Shown here: in pieces, positions 42,218-55,187 of the stretch | How positions within the stretch are numbered: the stretch's first letter is position 1 | How the letters are laid out: every line of letters begins with the position of its first letter | From: Balanoglossus misakiensis | Taxonomy: Eukaryota; Hemichordata | Direction of reading: 5' to 3' | DNA length: 64,000 bases | Assembly: GCA_040954595.2 (NCBI GenBank) | Contig: CM082583.2 | Location: forward strand, 6,696,001 to 6,760,000 | Notes under the pieces: generated by a model | What the model was told of the DNA's origin: nothing | Databases searched by the model: none | What the model saw: only the letters and a program-made list of their open reading frames with translations | Program-made: the position numbers and the translations under genes

Positions 42218-45200
42218 TCACATCTTTGCATGTTGTTGAAATATTGTTCCAGCTCTCTGCATCAACATGATGTTCCCAGCTACCTTCAGTTTTCCTTGGA
42301 AGAAAGCCTTGAACAGAAAGCAATGAAGAATTCACGACATGTAGCAAACAGATGGCTCACAGGAATATTTCATGATAGAATTTGAACTTAAAATACATAC
42401 TTCTAACATGCATGGGGATTGCATACATGTTATTGTTTTCTCTTAATTTGTTGCTTTTTTTTTTGCATGGTTGTTTGTTTTTGTTTTGTTTTGTGATAAC
42501 ATTTACTCTCATTTCCTGATGCCTCGAGAGTCTCAGTAATATCCTACCTGCTGTGGATTCAGTTTGCCGATTACCAGATCACCAAAGTCCTTCTCTGACG
42601 TCGTAATTGTGCAATCTGCCTTTGTCTTAGGGGGTCCTTTGTACACCTCACCAGTGCCAGGGGGTCCACTCTTCAGATCAACAGCTGGAAGAAATTGAAG
42701 TTCGCATTAATTTACATGATTAATAAATAGACAGGCACAAGGAAGGAAATCAAATCGTTCCCTTTCACAGTACATTGTATGTAGTCACGTCAAACTGGCA
42801 CATTGTCAGTGGTAAATTATAGACAGGCAACATTCTTCAAAATGTTCCTTTTGCCTTAAGAAACTGTCCTTAAGGTGGTAGAATTAGGCTACATTAAAGA
42901 AGTTTGCTTCAAATTTTCAGGATATCTTCCTTGCTAAATGTCTCGTCAATTAAAAATCAATGCAAATCAAGTGTTGACTATCACTTACTATACTCAGAGA
43001 TAACTTTCTTTCCATCAGTCATTCTGTACAGGAAAACCCCTCGAACTTTCTTGGTCTCTTCCGGGAACTCATTGACACGTCTGCCCATTTCCTTGAATAT
43101 CAAGTCCACTGGGCTCCCAGCACTTACTTCCTGAGAGAAAAATGAAATTGAACATCTAAAGCATGTGGCATTTGCTTTCGAATATACTGTCCTTCAAATG
43201 TGATATGGCAAATCAGTTTTATAATTTTCCCTTTCAAGTTTAAATATATATGATGGTAGATTGTGCCACTCACCTCTGCTGAGTCACTGGCTACGTCTGC
43301 TGGTTTTCCAACCAAATCGACGTAAGCACCAGACAGACAGACATCACCAGTCTCACCAACCTTGCAATGAGTAGAAAAAGGCAGAAAAAGACAGATGATG
43401 AAGGCATCCTCTTTCAAATACGCTACTTAAAAATGGTTTGATCACATACACTTTGCAATAAATGTCAAACTTGAGTACAAAAGTCACATTATTCAGATAA
43501 ACAAAAGCAAAGGAATACACATCTTACAACAATGAGGGCAGTATAACATACGTAAACTCGTAGTGTTATACGTTAAGACGTATTTTAGAGCTCACCTTGC
43601 ATTGAAAATATATTCTGTTTCCTTCTTTCCACATCTCAGTTTGAATTGTCTGACCTGGAAGAACTGTTTTTGCAAATCTGACCTTTAGAGAAAGAAATTC
43701 AGAAAAAGAAATGTTGTTTATGACAGGAGATAGAGAATATACATGGAGAAATACAGAATGATTTATTCTTGAAACGTGCAGAATAAACTATTCAAAATAA
43801 ATGAGTTATGCGTGCCACATAATTTCACAAAATTTTCAACAAAGCCACATGGACGATGATTCCACCAGACAAAATCTGTTGCTAAGTTACCTTAATGGAC
43901 TTGAACTTTTCAACGTCATTTCCGGCGTACTGCTTGAGAACGTGACGACCCGCATAGCCGAAGCTACACAGACCATGTAGGATGGGCTTGGAGAATCCGC
44001 CCATGGCAGCAAAGTTGGGGTCGAGGTGCAAAGGGTTCTTATCTCCACTCAGTCTGTACAGAGCAGCCTGATCAATGGATGTCTTCTCCGAAATAACTGC
44101 ATCCGGTTTTCTGGAAGGGGGCTTCAGTGTGGGCTGTGCAGAGGAGAAGATAATGATCATTACTACATTTACACGGAATAAATTCACAAAGAAGAGAGAA
44201 ATAATTTTCAACATGTGTGGTCTAAGCCCGTCTAACTACATGCAACATAAAAACTGAAACAGAGAGAAAACTAACTCTAATCGACATTATAAAGAGTAAT
44301 ATGAACAAGTTAAATATCAAACGGGTGCCGCAACTGTTTAATCAGTCTCCACGTAAAAAGAGTACACAACTATTGTGGCATGTGTCGCCAAGAGATGACA
44401 AACTGATGCTTTGTACTTTACCTTCTGTTTATCTGAATTTCTCCTGCCTCCAAATCCTCCAGCTCCAACAACAAAAGTGGTGAATTGATTCGTCAACAGC
44501 AACTCATTGTTTTCATCATACGTATGGACTGCAAGCAGAGGGAAACAGAAGTCTATCAGCTAAATCCCATTGAAAAAAAGACCACAGAATTGAAAAGTGG
44601 TCTGGTGATAAACGGACATCTGTGCCATCACTTCCCAACATTAACACTATCCTGCATACTCAGGTAAAACGATCTGATAAGATTAACACACTTAGTCTTT
44701 CACCCCTATTTCACTCTACAGAGGTCGAACTTTGCCACCGAAAACAATGCATTTGGACCAAACCATGGTAGTGAAAGGGTTGAAACTGACTCACTGTCTT
44801 GGATGATGACTGCTCCTGATCCCTTGTCAATGACATCAGCTATCGTCGCCTCATTGCGCAATACGCCCGATGTAGGCAATGGTTTGTGTACTTCCAAGTA
44901 CTGTTCACCATGCAGGATCTGTGCAGCAAATAAAATTTTATAACAATAATAGTAATTTAATAATAATAATAATAATATTAATATGCCAGAAAATTGTAAA
45001 TGTTCATTACAATATAAGTGACAGTTTGCTATTCGACCACTGAATCTACCAAGTTCTCCTCAATATTCACTATGCAATGGAGTGATATTTCTGACTTTTC
45101 AGACTGTGGTATGCCATACCCTGCCATCAGAAAATGCGAGCTCCGCTTTAAGCGTACATGTACCGTACCTTGGTGGGATCAATGTCTATCCCTGGGAGGT

Positions 45201-48200
45201 TTGCCATCGCCACCGTGCCGAATGCTGGAATAACACCATATGTTGGCAGAACACAGAAGTCTTCATGTCCTTCATACAAGAACTTCAAGTGATCCTCTTC
45301 CTTTGTGGACATACCAACTGTTGACAGATTTAAACAACATGATTATGTTTTATCTCAGACTCAAAACAACAATGCTTCTGTTGAATTTGAATGAAATGAC
45401 TGATAAAGCAATTTTTACGGCAAGATTGTGGATAACAAGTGAATTTTTGAGTATTTACCTCCTAAAGCATACAGAATTACGTCATCAGGTCCATACGATT
45501 TTGATTCACCTTTGAATTTGGCGCCAATAGCTTTGCTCTGGAATAATAACAACAACAATATTAATACTACTAATAATAATAAATGTAAGCAAGAGCATAG
45601 CAGTAGAATTGTGAAAGGAGACATTGTATGTATAAAAGAGACTCTTCCAATTTCAGCAAAATCTTAAATTTACAATTTAGGTTCCTGTGGGCAACAATTG
45701 TTCTTTACAAATACGTCCACATTGTGAGAAATCAGGATGAATTGGATGACATTTTCAGAGAAGTTTGACATGATACCTATGTGTAAAATTGAACAGTGTG
45801 TGCATATTTCGACAGGGAAAACAGCTATCATTGACCTCTAAATTTTGAGTTCAGTTGGAGTCAAAACTCACTGGATTAATGGAACCACTTCCACTTCCTA
45901 GAGCTGAAGTAGGATTGGGTTTGATGCTTGAATCATCGTCCAATGCTGATAATGCTGCCATGACTGTTCCTGTTGCTTCTATAAAAATTAGAAAATGTTG
46001 TTAAGATTTGCTAGACTGGGAGGGGGGGGGGGGGTCAAGAGCTTCGTGGTGATGGGATAAACTACTCCACATCCACACTTTACTTGAAGAAATATTTTCC
46101 ACAAAATTCATTCAAAACACAGTTCCGTCTTACAATGGATCGCACTATACTACAAATTCATTGCCTGACGTGAGACTGAAAATCCAAGTGATGGCAGCTA
46201 CCAGTAATCAAACATACTGACAGTGATCATTGCATCAAAAGGCTACTAGTATTCACATACCTTGCGTCGATGTTGGATATACAGGGTTTGAAAAATCGGC
46301 AATTTTATCCCAGTTGTCACGAACTGAAAATCAATTCCACAAGGGAAGATCAGACACAGTAGGTTAGTTTTGTCAATCGTATTTGACAATCAAAAGTTGC
46401 TATATAATGATTCTTATTGATATGTACTGATGGATTTTTACCAATGACATTTTGTGGAACTTTGCTGGTTCTCAGTTGCTTTGTATTTGTGATTTTCACA
46501 GTGTTCTCCCAATGTTTGGAGCTTAGGTAAATTACGTTGCAATCCCAGTAATATCTACTGTCCTCAATACACGTGTAAAGAGATTGATAACTGGGAAACC
46601 CAGGTAACATGGCATGCTTAGTTGATAGGTAAGGGGTTCACTTCAAATCAGTTTTATATACTGTGTAAACTTGAAGGATATAAAAAAATTCTCACCTTGT
46701 TCAGGATTTACTGGCACATTTTTCTGTCTAAACACCGTACCTTCACTCCTTTGATACCTCACTGCAACACAACACATATACATGGTTTACAGATAACACT
46801 AATCTCCATGCTCTTGCTAACTCGCTTTCTCTCTCTCAGAGAAATGATCTTCATTAAATTCTTGACACACAAAGTCGATGTTACCTTTGCTTGCAAAGCC
46901 AGCACCACACTCTACGATGCAGTTGTTTTCAGTACAAGTTTCATGACACAGGTACAAGACAACCGGTGCAATATACTCTGGTTTCAACGCCTCAATCAAA
47001 TCTGTGGAATGAAGATACATTTTGCTTTTGTTATCTTACATGTACAAACATCTCAACTGCAGAAGAGAGTATTGTTTGACAGAAAACATGTTCAAGTGAG
47101 CCACTGCACACACATCTCAGATAGATGCCCAAACAGTTTTTAGCTGTTACCGTGGAATCGGTTGGGTTTGGAGTTAAATTAACAACATTTATAGAACACT
47201 TGATATCCATTGAAACGATGCACCCCTGCTAGTGATTCTCACTGTTCACAGGAATGCTCAGTGAAATAGAGAAATTTTTGCTCTTGATTATAGACTGAGG
47301 AACTCTATTCTTGAATTCCCAAACAATATTCTATATACACTGTACATGTACATATACATGAATATTATATGCCACTTCCTTGCATGGCCCATTTCTTGTA
47401 AGACTATACCCATGCACTTTCCTCTCAAAAACTTGCATATAACAGATTACACATACCTGGAGGCATAACTGTTTCAGTGAGTCGAGATCCGGCGATCGGA
47501 GCGATGACATTGGTGAATATGTTGTACTTGGCGCCTTCTTTAGATAACGTATTGGCCATACCAACAAGACCAAGTTTGGCTGTAGGATGTTAAAATGGTT
47601 GAGAATATGTTAAGACCAAACTTGTTGCCTGTAAGCAGGTCTCTGTGATTCCTCCCTCAAAAAAAACCCAAACAATTCAACAACAACAACCAAATTTTCA
47701 GAACCATAGAAGAGCAGATTGTGTTATACGTGTTTTTCATATTTTTTTCATGAACTTAAGTTTGTTATTATATTCCTACAATCGTAACCTGTGGCAATCT
47801 GACATCCAATATGTTTCCATATTAGCATATACAGCTGGTGTATACACACATTCCTGTGCGAGTTGTACACAAAGTTTCAGCAACCTATTAGAAGTGCAAT
47901 CACAGAGTTTTCTACACATCATGACAATGTTTCACATATTAAAAGATGATCAAAACACTTGCAAGATGTTTAGGATGATCTGACCTGCACTATAATTCGC
48001 TTGTCCAAAATTGCCGTACAATCCAGCAGCAGATGTAGTCATGATGACACGGCCATAATTTTGTTTCTTCATGTGTGGCCAAGCTGCTCTGGTGACAAGG
48101 AAGGATCCTCGGAGATGCACTCGATGCACTAAATCTAATAGTCAAAGATAAGAAAGGCACAAAAACCTTCAGTGTGGTAAGATTTTGACCTTCCACTGTT

Positions 48201-50237
48201 TACTGATACAGTACTTTGGTACAACCCTACCTTGAACAGTCTATCCTGTCTATAGTGGCTAGTCAAGGGAATTCCTCAACTGCCCTTTATAGACAGGTCA
48301 ATTAATGTACATGTTAATTGCACAGGGACTGTAACAACATGGCCATTATAGACAAGTGGCCACTATGTAGAGGTGGCTGCTAACACAGGTTTGACTGTAT
48401 GTGATAATTACTGTCAAAAACTGAAATTTCAGGTGTACACCATTCAAACTGACAGTCCTTTATATCCAGTACATAACCAGTTAATGGTGTGGAGCCCACT
48501 GATATCCTGTGTTGAGAATTGAGTATGCAAAAAAATACTTATAACACAAGCACAGACACATAAAAATACTTACCCCAATCTAGATCACTTGTTCTGGCAA
48601 AAGACCTGTCTCTGAGAATACCAGCATTATTCACCACAATATCTAGAATAGCACCAAGAAAAACAAATTCTATCCAGTAAAACTATTCTGAGGTTGTCTA
48701 TACCATCAACAGGACTATCAGAACATTCGCCACTGTGTCATTGACTGCCCTGAATAATTGTACGCCTGATATTTACTCTATCTTAGTAAACGCAGAAATT
48801 TACCAGTATGAAATACCACTGCTGTTAAATTTAATCGATTAATCAGCAAAGGTTACATTCCAAACATTTCCATTTTACCCTATGTGGATATATGTACAAT
48901 TTGAAGTTGATCATGAGACCAAAACTCTGCGGCCATATTTCGAGGATGATTGATGTTAAGCCTGTTTCAATGATATAGGAGAAAATAGGGTGTTGAATAG
49001 TCTCCAATATTTAATACAGACGTCCAATGTACATTAAGATTTACCTATTCTCCCAAAAGCATCCATTGCTGTTTGTACCAATTTCTCACCATCCTCGACA
49101 GAATCTGAAGTAAATAAAAATGCTCTACAGTTATCTTGAACATCACATATTTATTCAAAATGCAAGGTACTTGACATCTTAACCAAGAGTGGTGAGTAAA
49201 ATATAATAAAACATGTTTCCAATAATAGAAGGCAGAAATCTATAGTACATGTTGATCTCATTAAAATCAGACGTAGAAATATACTTACCATAGTTTGCAA
49301 CTGCCCTGCCTCCTTTGGCTATGATTTCATTGACCACAACATCAGCTGCCCTGCTGCTCTTACCCTCCCCTTTGATATCACCACCCAAATCATTGACTAG
49401 GTAAAATAAGAAAAGAAAATGAAAAGCAATGAGATTACTGTTTACATAATTACTGCATAAGTGTTCTCCTCAGATTCTATAACTTCAAAGGTACATATCT
49501 GTTTTGATGATTAATAATACATTTTATTTGGAATGTCACATACCAACAACTGCTGCTCCTCTCTCAGCAAACTTCAGGGCATACTCTTTCCCAAGTCCTG
49601 TTAATTTTTTAAGAAAAAGATATTGTCCCGTTACAGTAACCATGGTTACTAGAAACCGAGATGTAGCTTACAGTATGAAAATGTAAACGAACTACCAATC
49701 AACTAAAATTCAAACTACGTTGTATCAGTATTTTAATAACTATAATGTTCAAAGTTGAAAGGCTGGCTAAACATGTGATAAGGTCAGTTTCTGATCTATG
49801 ACCTTTGAACGGAGTGCGTGTACATAGACCACACAGGTACTGCGGGGTCAACCAACTTCTGCAATGATTCCAAATGTACCGGACCCTGGCAATCAGTGCA
49901 GTATTGCAAGATCTACTCTGGCGCTAGTGGGCTACACATAAAAGAAACCCTTGAACGGTTGCGAATGTGTACCTGAATCAATATTTCAGTCTTTAAAACA
50001 GTTGTGCAGCCCTAGGCCCTGGGATCTCGCCTTAGACTCCGTGCATGGACACGAACAGTCAGACCAGATACAGCAGACGAACTATGCTAATTGACCCTCA
50101 ACTTATTTCTTCCGAAAGATGTGCAAGCCCCTCTGCAATTGGTCTGTTCCATTTTTCGGAACGCCAGGCAGAAACTTACCATTGCCAGCCCCGGTGACGA
50201 GGGCGACACGGCCGTCAAATCTCAGTTGATCAGACAT
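42218..50237 (-). CDS. HSD17B4: Peroxisomal multifunctional enzyme type 2 (D-bifunctional protein), complete, 739 residues
   Basis: Exons, in transcription order: 50180-50237, 49544-49597, 49289-49396, 49045-49104, 48574-48642, 47985-48134, 47457-47579, 46885-47001, 46696-46761, 46261-46323, 45872-45978, 45459-45537, 45169-45317, 44795-44918, 44422-44528, 43891-44133, 43596-43682, 43274-43360, 42989-43130, 42548-42684, 42218-42307. Phases fit throughout; human MFE-2 has 736 residues. It performs steps 2 and 3 of peroxisomal beta-oxidation of branched and very-long-chain acyl-CoA. Domain order: short-chain dehydrogenase (TGAGNGLG at 15-22; Ser151, Tyr164, Lys168), hydratase 2 ([11 protein letters not shown]; Asp509 and His514), and SCP2-like lipid domain from about 618. 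The C-terminus HAKM fits the PTS1 consensus, a variant of the usual AKL. The gene is head-to-head with a split-off hydratase gene 0.8 kb away. Confidence 0.97.
44696..44785. repeat. Imperfect inverted repeat, family B, copy 3
   Basis: It runs from CTTTCACCCCTATTTCAC to GGTAGTGAAAGGGTTG, with inner GAGGTCGAACTTTGCCACC and TTTGGACCAAACCATGG. Its right end is 9 bp from the splice donor of MFE-2 exon 44795-44918. Confidence 0.65.
48225..48400. repeat. Degenerate repeat with TATAGACAGGT motif
   Basis: CTGTCTATAGTGGCT, TTATAGACAGGTCAAT, TTATAGACAAGTGGCCAC and AACACAGGTTTGACTGTA recur in direct and inverted orientation in an MFE-2 intron. It looks like a decayed interspersed repeat. Confidence 0.4.
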
Positions 50238-51071
50238 CTCGACGGACTAGGATAGGAGTTCGTGTTCCAGCTCTGTGTAGCTAGCAGAGGCAGAGAGCGA
50301 GAGGTCAAGCAGGGTCACCGAAATCGAATCCGTAGAGGGCGCTCATTTCAGGGATTGAATGCAAAACATGAGCAGACCCTGTGCTGTGCCTGGTCACTGA
50401 CACTGTTGACAACCGCGTCTAATGCACTTTGTATTCAAACGAGACACCTAAATGTAGCCCTGGGATAAGTGGTCGAACAAAAAGTCGTACATCAACAGTT
50501 TTGAGAGTAGTTGAAAAGATGGTTCATCACTATGGTATTGGTAAGTGTAGCTTGTACCAAAGTACCTTCCCTGACCTGAGTAAGGTCCAGCAGACTGGAG
50601 TAGGACCAGGGGGGGGGGGGGGGGGGACTTGTCTATTTGCGCCTCCAATGGTCCAGTATAGTGGACCATTCAGTCTTCCATATGGCTGTCAGGTATACAG
50701 GCCGACGTGTGCTCGATGACAGTTTTGCTTGATCAGTAGGCTATAGTCTTTAGTGCACCTTTAATACAAAACACGTAGTAACCCCAATATTAAGGTCAGC
50801 TTAATACCAAAACTCAGATCTGGTAAATTACATACTGCTGGTCATATGCCTGATAGTCAGTAAAAGTGACCAAATTCAAGCTACACAGTGGTAGAGAGAC
50901 CTCTGCCCCACCACATACATGGTCATTCAAAACTTACACATGACCTTTTGACCTTAACATACATGTATAAGTGATTGTATTCCTTTAAAGCTCTAAAACC
51001 CCATACAACTTTTTGTTCAACTTTTCAGCAAAATATGCGTCTGTACATTTAAGTCAGAGGTTTTACCGAAG
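50238..51071. promoter_or_regulatory. Head-to-head intergenic region, possible shared promoter
   Basis: The gap is about 0.8 kb between the start codons of MFE-2 (minus) and the split hydratase (plus). It includes a 17-base poly-G tract near 50611. No core promoter motif is certain. Hydratase 5' exons could lie here: CTTTTCAG at 51021-51028 would be an acceptor in frame with the proposed start codon. Confidence 0.35.
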
Positions 51072-51736
51072 ATGTGCCTCAAGTGCAGCTGTTGCTTGGT
51101 ACAAGCAAGTGAGCGCCACACCCAAGAAAGGTGAGTCAATTTTTGACAATGATGATGCTTAATTTTTTTCAAAGCATCTCATTTTTTCAGACATAAATTA
51201 CTTTCATTGCTTGATCTAATATCACGTTCAAATTAAACCTTTAAGAAACTACGCTACAAGGCAGTGTGAGCCTAAGACGTACCTTTTGGACTAAATCTCC
51301 AAACTATGCAGCTGAAGGATATGCAAGGGCAGGAAAATCCAAGAATCTTGATCCGGTAAGATGGGTGTAGTGCAACTATATTCACATACAGTCATCGCTT
51401 GTCTCTCTTGTCTGTAAGTGCATATGTTCCATATTTTTCCCAATATGTAACTTTCAGGTATGCATTGACATTTTGTATGGTTATTTCAATCCTTTGCAGG
51501 ATAAAGTGATTGGGTACAAAACTCCACCAATCCCATTCACGTACACAAGAAGAGATGGTATATTATATGCACTAGGGGGTAAGCAACACATGTATCCTGT
51601 GTCCTTCTTTTGCCTATCTACATTGTATAAACTGAGGATGAATGTATTGTATGAAATTTGAAATCTTCTATCATAAGCACCATCTGTCATCATTCTCCCC
51701 TCCTTCCCACCCACCACCATCATCATCATCATCAAT

Positions 51737-51817
<81 letters not shown>

Positions 51818-54362
51818 GCAACCACTGGTACCACTACTTCCCTATGCTTGTACAATCAACTTGAACCTTGCTGTTGTAAATGCATGTCAAAAATAGCAAT
51901 AATGTTATCTGTAGGAGAATTTTAGCTTCCATTTGGAATATGTCTAAAAAACACTATATGAACAGTACAATCTTTACTGATTTCTTTTACCCCCTAGTTG
52001 GTGCTAAAGTTGGCCAACGTGATTATCTGAAGTTCCTGTATGAAGGCAGTGATAATTTCAGCATTCTGCCAACCTATGCAGCTCTGGTAGGACAGGTGGT
52101 ATCAACAGAGCCTATGCTTGGTAATACATTATCTGGGTTGAAGGTGCATTTAGAAAATGTAAGTGTCTTTATTCGTGTACGCGTACGCTGCATGTGTTAT
52201 TGGTTACATGTATGTCATTGATATGGTGCTCATGATTGCTTCATTAGCATGAACTTTTTGTGAAGCTAAATTTGGCAGAATTTTTGATGTCATTTGCTGG
52301 AACAGTTCCATCTTTATGATAAACGCAGTTTCTAATCTGTGCAGCACCATCATCAATTTGAGAAGAGATTAGACATAGTTAGTTAATGATTTAAATTTGC
52401 ATTATCAAGAATTTATTTAGGTGGAAAAGCGTGTCCAGTGAAAATACATTGCAAAGAAATTCCAAATTAAAAGTATTCCACCACACAATATGATTGATTC
52501 TAAAGTTTTTATTTACCGGTAAATATTAAATGAATTGTACTTCAATGTAGATCTTACATGGTGAACAGTACCTTGAGGTTTACAAGCCACTACCACCCTC
52601 AGGCAATCTGTCGTCTGTTCTGACTGTCATTGACATCCTGGACAAACGGTCGGGGGCCTTATTAATTGCTGATGGTAAATGCTTCTTCTCTGATAAATCT
52701 GACATCGGTTTTTTTCTTTTGACCTCTCAATAGAATATAGGATTGCAGCAAAACCAAAGTAGTGTTTTTCCAGATTTACGTTGGAGTGAAAATTCAAAAC
52801 GAAAAGTCGTCATAGTTTAAGTATTTGATTGTTTGGATTAATTTTTTTCTTTGGCACGTGCAACTAATGAAATGAGCTGATAGGCCAATGTGAATAATAT
52901 ACCCATTACACTTAACTACATTTCTCTTTGGATATTGGTCATTTGAGCTGTTCCATTGAAGTCTGATATGACAAGGTAATGCACATTTATCTTTTAGTCC
53001 ACACTCGTGATGAAAGTGGTGAACTGATGGCTTATAACCAACTTGGATTTTTTGAAGTTGGGGCTGGAAAGTTTGGAGGAAAGAAGCATTCTGACAATAT
53101 TAAGGTACATGACATATCTTTGAATGTTGAGAATTCATTTTTTGTGACTAAAATTACGGGGATTTGTTGGGATGGATTGTAATGTTGGTGTTTTGTGACA
53201 CTAGAAGCAAGTCAAACGGTATACATTTTAAGCAAGTTTACTCACAAACAGTGACAAAAGAGGATTTTGCCCAAGGTTCTTCTTTTTAAACATAACAGAA
53301 CGTGTTAGTTTGTTTGTATTTGATTAGTTTGTATTTGATATATTGTTTGTTTGTTTGTTTATTTATTTGTTTGTTAGCTCATTAAGCCAGGGTTCTCTTA
53401 AGAAGCACATTGTCTATAACCAGCTAGTGAATATGCAAACTGTATTAGTATATATTCCGTTGTATAGACTTCCAATGGTGACCAGTCATTGTTGGATTAT
53501 TGAGAAAGCAATATTTTTTCTCATTACACAGCCAACAGTTGCCAAGCCTTCACGGCCGCCTGACAAGGTGATGGAAGAGACGACGTCACCTAGCCAGGCA
53601 GCGATCTACAGACTTAGTGGTGACTACAACGCGCTGCACATTGACCCCGAGTTTTCTGCCAAAGGTGGACAACCTATACCAATTTTGCACGGTTTGTGCA
53701 CATTTGGTCATGCTGCCCGACATGTTCTGTACAAGTACGCTGGCAACGACGTCACCAGATTCAAGGCTATGAAGGTAGGGGATGGCTTGCATATTAAAGT
53801 TATCAGAGACCGAAATATTTCTGATAGTGGCTTTCTATGGGGAGAACAAAGACAGCGCTGTCAAGCATACAGCTACAGATATTGAACTGGCAGAGATGTG
53901 ACCGTGCTATGAAACATTTAGCAGTGACATGTCTACTGTCTACACAAACTGAAATGTCATCTCCTTTTTGTACTTTTACCCTTCTCTAAATAAACTTTTA
54001 GGTCAGATTCACAAATCCAGTACTTCCAGGTCAAACAATTCAGACAGAAATGTGGAAGGAAGGAAACAGAATTCACATCCAATGTAGGGTGAGTCATTTT
54101 TGCCTTTATCTCTTAATTCTGATAATGGCCATGGTGAGAAAAATATTGTTTTTTTGGAATCACTACTTCAACCATTTTTTCCTTTAAAATGCTGCATTGA
54201 ATTTATGTTATGTTATGTTATGTTTTGATATGTTATGTTATGTTATGTGTGGTATTTTTCTTCTAATAATCATTTCATGCCATATATATTTTTATATTAC
54301 AGGTTTTAGAAACTGAGGACATCTGCATCTCAGGAGCGTATGTTGACTTGAAACCAGAGTAA
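51072..54362 (+). CDS. Stand-alone 2-enoyl-CoA hydratase 2, split from an MFE-2 duplicate
   Basis: Exons: 51072-51130, 51265-51355, 51500-51578, 51998-52158, 52551-52674, 52998-53104, 53532-53774, 54002-54088, 54303-54362; 336 residues in phase. Exons 3 and 5-8 (79, 124, 107, 243, 87 bases) equal MFE-2 exons 12 and 14-17 exactly. The protein is the two-hot-dog hydratase 2, which hydrates trans-2-enoyl-CoA to (3R)-hydroxyacyl-CoA. Catalytic Asp238 and His243 are kept in [11 protein letters not shown]; the usual Pro of NPLH is Ala. The substrate-pocket strand [10 protein letters not shown] and the end [16 protein letters not shown] are intact. It stops after GAYVDLKPE: no SCP2 domain and no PTS1. 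The first two exons are unrelated to MFE-2 and encode a Cys- and Arg-containing start ([10 protein letters not shown]), possibly an organelle signal; the true 5' end is uncertain. AATAAA lies at 54739-54744. Confidence 0.85.
51718..51816. repeat. (CAT)n microsatellite
   Basis: About 30 CAT units lie in the intron between hydratase exons 3 and 4. His, Ser and Met homopolymer frames across it are artefacts. Confidence 0.95.
54206..54250. repeat. (TTATG)n pentanucleotide repeat
   Basis: About eight TTATG units, one interrupted, lie between hydratase exons 8 and 9. Confidence 0.8.
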
Positions 54363-55187
54363 ATACAGAACAACTGAGGAAGAAAAGTACAGTATATCCC
54401 GCAACTGACATCCAAATACATCAAATGTATGCTTCACAAATGAAATATCTGGATGAACTGACAGAATATGATATGCTTTTATGAAATATATATCGCTGAT
54501 TTTCTTTTAACTGGCTGTGGTTATTTTTTGGAATTCAATTTTCTTCCTGAAAATGTAGATTTCAGGGCTTCTTTTTCGGTAATCATGAAGTTGTGAAAAA
54601 CAAGTGTTTTGAAGGCAGCATTAATTCACATAGTGAAGATGCATCCTCAAGAACATTAAGCCTTCAAATATTTATGTCTTAACATATCATGTTATTATGT
54701 AAATTTTTGACTTGGATAACTATTCATCAATTCTTACAAATAAAATAATAGAATCTCTTAGAGATACTATCATGGTATTATGTCATTTATAGCATTTATA
54801 TCTGAGTATATGCAGAGGGAGAGACAGACAGACACACCCACATAAATGAAGAGGCAGACAGAGAAATTGTATGCAGCCCCCCCCCCCCCCCACACACACA
54901 CACACACATCACCCAATTAGATATCCCAGTTTATTTATGGAAAATTTGTATCGAACTGTGTCTTGTTTTCTCAGAAATATATCCCTAGTTATAAAACTTG
55001 TAAAAGTTCATTGAAAAAGAAAACGTGATGATCCAGGCCCACCAAAATTTAATGTTTAGTAATGATAGTATTATCAGTACTTGTCACTTTGAACTATCGT
55101 CGCGCACCACGCACATTATACACACACACACCGACATAATAAGCTAAAGCAGGCAAGTTGTCATTAATACTGTTGGTCTTCATCAAA
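54363..55187. other. Spacer between the two split MFE-2 genes
   Basis: It contains the hydratase 3' untranslated region with AATAAA at 54739-54744 and a C-run plus (CA)n tract at 54878-54907. The 5' flank of the dehydrogenase gene follows. No SCP2-domain remnant and no linker exon of MFE-2 is visible. Confidence 0.6.

Noticed and set aside
46622-47143. 173-residue plus-strand frame
   Set aside because: It is antisense to two MFE-2 exons and has no domain features.
48123-48134. MFE-2 exon 6 starting 6 bases later, at TGCATC
   Set aside because: The earlier AG restores Asp-Leu before VHRVHLR and gives 150 bases, equal to the split dehydrogenase exon. The later AG is at best a minor alternative.
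51481-51896. Frames rich in Met, His or Ser runs
   Set aside because: They are translations of the CAT array in a hydratase intron; only 51500-51578 is a real exon here.
53343-53885. 180-residue frame read as one exon
   Set aside because: Only 53532-53774 is exon (hydratase exon 7); both flanks are intron with good AG and GT sites at the edges.
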